Origin: Alnus glutinosa
Lineage: Eukaryota > Streptophyta > Magnoliopsida > Fagales > Betulaceae
Direction of reading: 5' to 3'
Assembly (NCBI RefSeq): GCF_958979055.1
Contig: NC_084891.1
Location: 821,001 to 885,000, forward strand
Length of the DNA stretch: 64,000 nt
Position numbers and translations under genes: made by a program. This document shows, one piece after another, positions 58,640 to 64,000 of the stretch. Below the pieces are notes generated by a model that worked only from the letters and a program-made list of their open reading frames with translations, was not told the origin of the DNA and did no database searches. The number at the start of each line of letters is the position of its first letter. Positions within the stretch are counted from its first letter, which is position 1.

Positions 58640-60572
58640 ATCTTTCCCCCTTACAGAATTTCGTCCTCGAAATTCAAAAACTATGAAGTTTTCAACAGAG
58701 ATTTAGATTTCTAAATCTAAAGAAACGTACTATATTCGAAAACTTCGACTATGATAAGCGGTTGCTCTTATCCTTTCAAAAAGGGTGTAAGAAAATAATA
58801 TTTTATATAGTACGTACCATGATCTATTCTATAAGTCGATCTACCAACTAAGGCGGGGTACTAACCTTTATCCAATATTGACTGGCAGGTCTGCGTATAC
58901 TACCTCATAAATCTCATTGAAAACAAGAGAGTATACCCGCTACATACTTGTTAAGTACACACAACTGATAAAGCCTCACCTAACTTAGATTCGGTTTTCT
59001 GCATTAGAAAAACATAGCTCTGACTTTGTTATTCGATACTTCCCAAGAAAAGTCTTCCATCTCGTGTTGTTGCAATTCCACCGCCCAATTCTAGGGAAGA
59101 AACTTATTCAAAGTCCAATGTCTCGATAAAAGTCTGTGCTTAATTAATCCTCAGGGGTTAGAGGTTCTTTCCATTAGAAAATCCTTAAACATTATCTCTG
59201 AGTCCAATAGTTCCTATCCTCAAGTAAGACAGTCCTTAATTCTTCAGACCTCAAACATAAACCATATCATAATAAATCACCGCAAGCAAGAATTTAAAAT
59301 CAAAATAGTGTCTACCTTAATTAACCTCAAATGACCTTGCGGAAGGCTAAGATGTAGACCTCAAAATATAATTTTAATCCATAGGATTCTCCAATGATAA
59401 CACTAAGTAATTTTGTTTTCTCAAATTGGCATGTATCCCAAAATTTTACCTCAATCACAAATTTGTATTATATCATAGGCACGTAAATCAATCAATCATA
59501 ATCCTTAATCAACTCAAGTCATTCATACTACCATTTAACTCATTAAGAATAAATGAATACTTATGCAGTATTTGCAGAACTCATCAAAAAGCTAATTCAA
59601 TTTCTTCAGATAATTCCATCATATATCATACTCTTACATTAAAAGGCATGAAAATCTAAGCTAATACTTAATAAAACTCATTGATGAGATACACCCACGC
59701 CACCCAAAATCCTACTCAGCATATAATATCATATCATGAATCAGACCTTAAGAAAATATGTTCACCAACTATAGTCTCATCATCAAATATACAATTCAAT
59801 AGTTACACAAAACCTATCAATTCTGGAGTGATTTACCAATATGCTTGAGTGGTCCTAAAAATCATTATTCTATTCTTTAATAACTCCAAATCCTCAAAAT
59901 CAATATTAACAACCCAGATATAACTCCCAAATTTAATAGTTACAAGCATCAAGACCAAGCCAAATACTAAAAATTAACATACTTACAAGCTCTTAGTCAG
60001 CAATTCAAAACATCAATAATTACACCCCCAATTGGTTAACCTCTAGAATCACACATCCACCTAAAACAAAGATCAATCACTTATCCACAATTCTTTATAG
60101 CAAAAGCAAGATGTAATATACTCAAAACCTAAACATTTCTACACATTATATGAAATCAGAAACATGCTATAACTCTATTACTCCCCATAGATATCACAAC
60201 TACTATTTTCTATCATATCTCATGCTCAAGGAATTCTTCTCTAATACACGTGCTTATATCAAACTTATTCTTTAGCACATAAAATTATTGAAAAATTCAT
60301 ACTTTAACATTCTCCTTACTTAGACAGTCATTTCACCTCATAAAACAACTTTAGATTTCAATACTTACAAATCCGAGTAGTGTCTATCATAACTACACCA
60401 TAAAATTGGAACTATGTGCCAAGTTATCCTAGGTAGTCCGTTGTTTCTAATTCAATGCTTTCATTTAACCTATGATTGATGCGATTTCGAAAGTGGTGTC
60501 GAATCTTACATTTTCCAAATATATGTAACTAACACTTTGCCAGAGAATAGGGGTAGAGTACCTGTCACCACT
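58640..60572 (-). other. non-coding internal region of the gag-only element
   Basis: AT-rich sequence where protease, RT, RNase H and integrase would be expected; none is recognisable. The right end (about 60575-60520) still reads VVTGTLPLFSGKV after a one-base shift from gag, the usual lead-in to the Gypsy protease, and then degenerates. The left end keeps the last codons and purine tract of a former pol. Confidence 0.7.
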
Positions 60573-61616
60573 TCATTCTTTTGTCTCTGCATTGCCTGGT
60601 GTGAGAGCGTATACTCTAGCTTGAGCAAACTGCTTCTGTCCATTTCCCTTTTGCTCGGATTTGGCTCCTACCCTTGCAGTGGGGCAATCTCGTATGAAAT
60701 GTCCGGTCTGACCACACCAAAAGCATACGTTGGTTCCTATACGACATTGCCCTTGATGACGACGGTTACATTTAGGGCAAAGCATGTCGTTGGATGAGGC
60801 TGGTCTGTTCCCCATAAAATTAACTCCTTGGTTGCCTCCATTCTGCCTCCGTTTCCAAGAGGGTTGGTTACCGTTCATTGCGGGTACTGTTCTTTTCCGT
60901 GAATCTGCCATTGCTATGGCATTCCTCTTCAAACTTTCCTCAGCCAAGGAAGCCTTGTTCACCAATTCCACAAAGTCGTGAATCTCTAGACATACCACTC
61001 GATCGAGTATTTGGGGGTTGAGACCTTGTTCAAACTTTCTCACTCGATTCTCCTCATCTGCTACCAAATATGGAGCAAAGCGAGCTAACTCATTAAAACG
61101 AGCAGCGTACTGAGCAACTGTCATATTCCCTTGGGTGAGGTCCATAAATTCTCGTGCTCTAGCGTCTTTGAGGATTTTAGGGAAGTAATGCTGAAGGAAC
61201 TCCTTTTGAAAACGTTCCCAAGAGATCGCCCTTTCACTTCCTAATTCTTGGACTAGTAGTACTTTCTTGGCATTCCACCATCGTTTGGCTTCACCAGATA
61301 GTCTGTAAGCTGTATATTGTACCTTCTGTTCCTCTGTACATCCTGCCAGCCGTAATATTTCTTCAACGTCTACTAGCCAATTTTCAGACTCTATAGGACC
61401 TTGTTTCCCATCAAACATAGGGATGTTAAGCCTTTCAAATCTTTTAAATGGGCAACCTTGCTCCACGTCACGAGGTGCCTCACCTCTGAAATCAGTTATG
61501 GCTGCGACGAATTGCCTAGCCATTTCTTGGAACATTTGTGTCACATCGGGGGTAGTTTCGGTTTTCGTGCCTTGCGATGATCCTTCACCTCCGTCTTCCA
61601 TAACTCTGCAACGCAT
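60573..61616 (-). CDS. Gypsy-type Gag protein
   Basis: About 347 residues from the ATG at 61616 (a second ATG at 61601 is also possible). It has the Retrotrans_gag domain (FKRFERLNIPMFDG, WLVDVEEILRLAGCTEEQKV, RWWNAKK, WERFQKEFLQHYFP, QYAARFNELARFAPYLV). Two zinc knuckles follow, CPKCNRRHQGQC and CFWCGQTGHFIRDC. The frame stops at TGA (60573-60575) after GNAETKE; a one-base shift there would continue toward a protease lead-in. An intact gag without pol suggests selection for particle assembly or RNA packaging with a partner element. Not a host gene. Confidence 0.9.
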   Translation of the reverse strand: MRCRVMEDGGEGSSQGTKTETTPDVTQMFQEMARQFVAAITDFRGEAPRDVEQGCPFKRFERLNIPMFDGKQGPIESENWLVDVEEILRLAGCTEEQKVQYTAYRLSGEAKRWWNAKKVLLVQELGSERAISWERFQKEFLQHYFPKILKDARAREFMDLTQGNMTVAQYAARFNELARFAPYLVADEENRVRKFEQGLNPQILDRVVCLEIHDFVELVNKASLAEESLKRNAIAMADSRKRTVPAMNGNQPSWKRRQNGGNQGVNFMGNRPASSNDMLCPKCNRRHQGQCRIGTNVCFWCGQTGHFIRDCPTARVGAKSEQKGNGQKQFAQARVYALTPGNAETKE

Positions 61617-61744
61617 CAAAATTTAGAGTTTCCTATCTTTTTAAAAAATAAGTTTGAATCATAAGCGTAGCGTGCAACTTATCCTAAGTCTAGGTTTCCA
61701 TGTCGTTCCCTAGGTTTACAGCAAGTCAACTTACGGTTGACTTT

Positions 61745-61756
61745 GCTCTGATACCA
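61745..61756 (-). other. primer-binding site of the gag-only element
   Basis: The minus strand reads TGGTATCAGAGC, complementary to initiator Met-tRNA, 3 bases inside the right LTR. It fixes the element's orientation. Confidence 0.9.
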
Positions 61757-61759
61757 TCT

Positions 61760-64000
61760 TGTCACGCCCCCGTTTTGGGATATAAGGGGAACGCGAACTT
61801 GAGCTATAAAACATCTCTATAATCTAAAACATGCACACAATTTCCCAGGAATAGCGCATGGCTATATTTCATTATAAGAATATATACATAGTAGTTCTTT
61901 AATTATTACATCATATTTTCAGAAATTCAAAATAAATATGCACAATACAAAAGTTAGGCCGGTCTTTATTGATCTATTGCTCTTAGGGGTAGGGTCTATG
62001 CCATCCATAACGAAAAGACTCCGGTCTACAGTGTCATCTGAAAAGATTTGGGGAAAGAAGGGGGTGAGTTCGACAACTCAATAAGGAAAACACAACAATA
62101 ATAGTGTAATTTTCTTTTTAGGAATTCTAAATAGAATTCAAATAATTTAGCAAGTAAAGAAACAGTAAATTGACATACAATTATATCAAATGTAAAATGG
62201 TGCATGAATTATTTATGCTACGTGTAAGTTTTAACCACCCTTGGTCCAATATCCGCTAATTAACCATGAGCGGCGCACGTTTGGCTCGTCTCGAAAGACG
62301 ACTATGAGCCCATCCTGTCGTCACAGGGGAGAGCCGTACCGGGTTGGGAACTTCCCTAGGTGAAGGCCTCTCCGGCCGGTAGCCCACACTTTAGTCCTTC
62401 CGTGTGGTTGCCATGCTACCCACATAACACATAGCACATAACACGTAACACATATATGATCCGGATCGTCTATGACATGGTACCACGGGGGTAAAACTGT
62501 GTGCATATAAAACATGTACTATGAAATCATTAACCTTTGCTCATATGGTGCACATATAACACATATACTATGATATCATCAACCTTTGCTCATATGGTGC
62601 ACATGTAACACATATACTATGATATCATCATCTATACTCATATGGTGCACATGTATCAAATATAAACCAAGTATAATCACATGAGATTTCAATCACATCA
62701 TATAACAAGAGCATATTTATAATGGTAATATAAAAAGACAAGTAATATTAAAAGAGTTGAAAGAGTTTAGAAAATTCCCGACTTTTTCTTTTGAAAGAGT
62801 TTTATTAAAACTTTGCCAGGGTTTTGAGATAGTGTTTCCCTTACCTGGTATTTTCTCAGCAGTATTTTTGCTACCTTCTCCTAAATAAATTACAAGAAAA
62901 AGTTTAGAGAAATATTATGAGATTTAAAACCTAAAACTGAAACTAAGGTATCTTCTCCTTATTATTTCTTTTCTTTCGTCAATTAATTAAACACATAATA
63001 ACGGCATTAATATCAATAACGCCTAAAATATTTTAAAATATTAGGGCGGCGTAAAAACGCTTTTGTAAAATAATAACTTTTTACTTAGGCATTACAACAA
63101 CATGTTTTATAAATCTTTTGCGCCACTTGAAAAGCCAGTTTTAAAACACAACTTAAAATATTAGTACTTATTAAAACTCATAAAATCACAAGCTTTAAAA
63201 CAAAGCTTTATTTAATTCTAAAAAAAATCCTTTTTTCTTTATTCTATCTTTTTCTTTTCCTTTTTCTACCTTCCTTTGTCCTTTTCTATAGACTACTTTT
63301 TGTTCCTTTTCTATATATACAATCACCGAGAACACAACTCTTCCTTTTATTCATTTTCTTTTATTCTTTTTGGCTTATTTTCTTTCTGTGTGCTTGACCG
63401 AGAGACCCCTTGGAGACTTCTAGATCCCTTCTTTTTGTTTGTCTCTTTTCTTTTACAATGAATTGGATGGCTTGGATCAATTTGGAGAAATGTGATCAAG
63501 GGCTGGAAATCATAGACGTGTGTAGCAAGTTGAGAGTCATGTGGGTGACGTAATGCATGACGTACGTGCTGAGGAGAAACACAGCATCTGGACGCCTTTC
63601 ATCAATCAAACGGTAGTTTGCTTAACTCCATGTCTGCTGTTACTTACGTGAAGGATGGGCTGGGACTGGGTTGCAACGTGGGCTGGACATGATTGTTTAA
63701 ATCATGTGGGCTGGATCCACATGGGCTGGGCTGGTTTCATGTAGGAATAGAATGGGCCCTCAATTATACATTAATTTCGTCCAAAACAGATGCAGAAGTT
63801 TTCGCAGGTGTTTTCGTACCCTTAACGAAGTCCAAAAATTATAAAATTCGAAGGGTAGTTAGAGGATTTTGAGACGAGCGTTTTGACTTTTGAATCGACC
63901 AAAACGGAGTTCATTTGACCACATTTTCGTAATTTCAAATTTTAAGGTCCGTTTAAATCTTTATTGAACTATAACTAAAACAATAAAGGTAAATGTTCCT
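61760..64000 (-). repeat. 5' LTR (right) of the gag-only element, truncated by the window
   Basis: 2241 bp present, nearly identical to 56345-58592. The last 47 bp or so are outside the window. Confidence 0.92.

Larger units (their letters stand above)
56345..64000 (-). mobile_element. gag-only Gypsy-type element with 2.3-kb LTRs, cut by the window end
   Basis: Two nearly identical sequences, 56345-58639 and 61760-64000, begin TGTCACGCCCCCG; the complete one ends in TATTACA. On the minus strand the order is: 5' LTR (right), primer site (61756-61745), gag, about 1.9 kb of non-coding DNA, the Gypsy-style end of pol with a purine tract (GGACGAAATTCTGTAAGGGG near 58670-58645), 3' LTR (left). Protease, reverse transcriptase and integrase are absent. 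This fits a non-autonomous element of the TR-GAG/LARD kind, probably mobilised by a chromovirus-type partner. Only a few LTR differences are visible, so it is young. About 47 bp of the right LTR and the target duplication (predicted GTTGG) lie outside the window. Confidence 0.88.

Overview
The window is nuclear DNA of a woody-type eudicot (probably a rosid). It is AT-rich, with GT-AG introns, Copia and Gypsy retrotransposons primed by initiator Met-tRNA, a Mutator-like element, a LINE fragment, PPR-DYW remnants and UGT88-type glycosyltransferases. The UGTs resemble the apple UGT88F (phloretin 2'-O-glycosyltransferase) group; species and substrate cannot be read from the sequence.

Layout. 1-5340 is gene-poor. 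5553-7542 is an intact two-exon gene joining an LEA-type repeat region to a DUF4149/TMEM205-like membrane domain. 8149-8687 is a broken type I MADS-box gene. A segmental duplication of 10.5-12.2 kb follows: copy A at 9002-21193 and copy B at 45833-56344, in the same orientation. Each copy carries a decayed PPR-DYW gene (minus strand), a UGT on the plus strand starting about 200 bp from it head to head, a spacer, a second UGT on the minus strand, and the left end of a Mutator-like element. Copy A kept the first UGT (14470-15924) and lost most of the second. Copy B kept the second (52549-53988) and lost most of the first. A third, inverted locus C (25553-34740, split by a Copia element) holds one more intact UGT (33286-34740).

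Between and around these: a Pack-MULE-like element at 20739-23961 carrying fragments of an LRK10L-type receptor kinase and of a serine carboxypeptidase-like gene; a 6.2 kb Copia element (25803-31973) whose polyprotein would be open end to end but for a nested solo-LTR-like insertion; a direct duplication of the UGT-C promoter without its gene (38740 onward); a 1.4 kb inverted repeat (37154-38584); a three-LTR tandem retroelement (42186-45036); and, at the right edge, a gag-only Gypsy-type element with 2.3 kb LTRs (56345 to beyond the window) nested in copy B of the Mutator-like element.

The genes most likely to make functional proteins are the LEA/DUF4149 gene and the three UGTs. The UGTs are presumably cytosolic UDP-sugar-dependent small-molecule glycosyltransferases. 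Nearly everything else is transposon, gene relic or spacer. The two near-identical copies could also be two haplotypes placed in tandem by an assembler, which should be excluded before an evolutionary reading is accepted.
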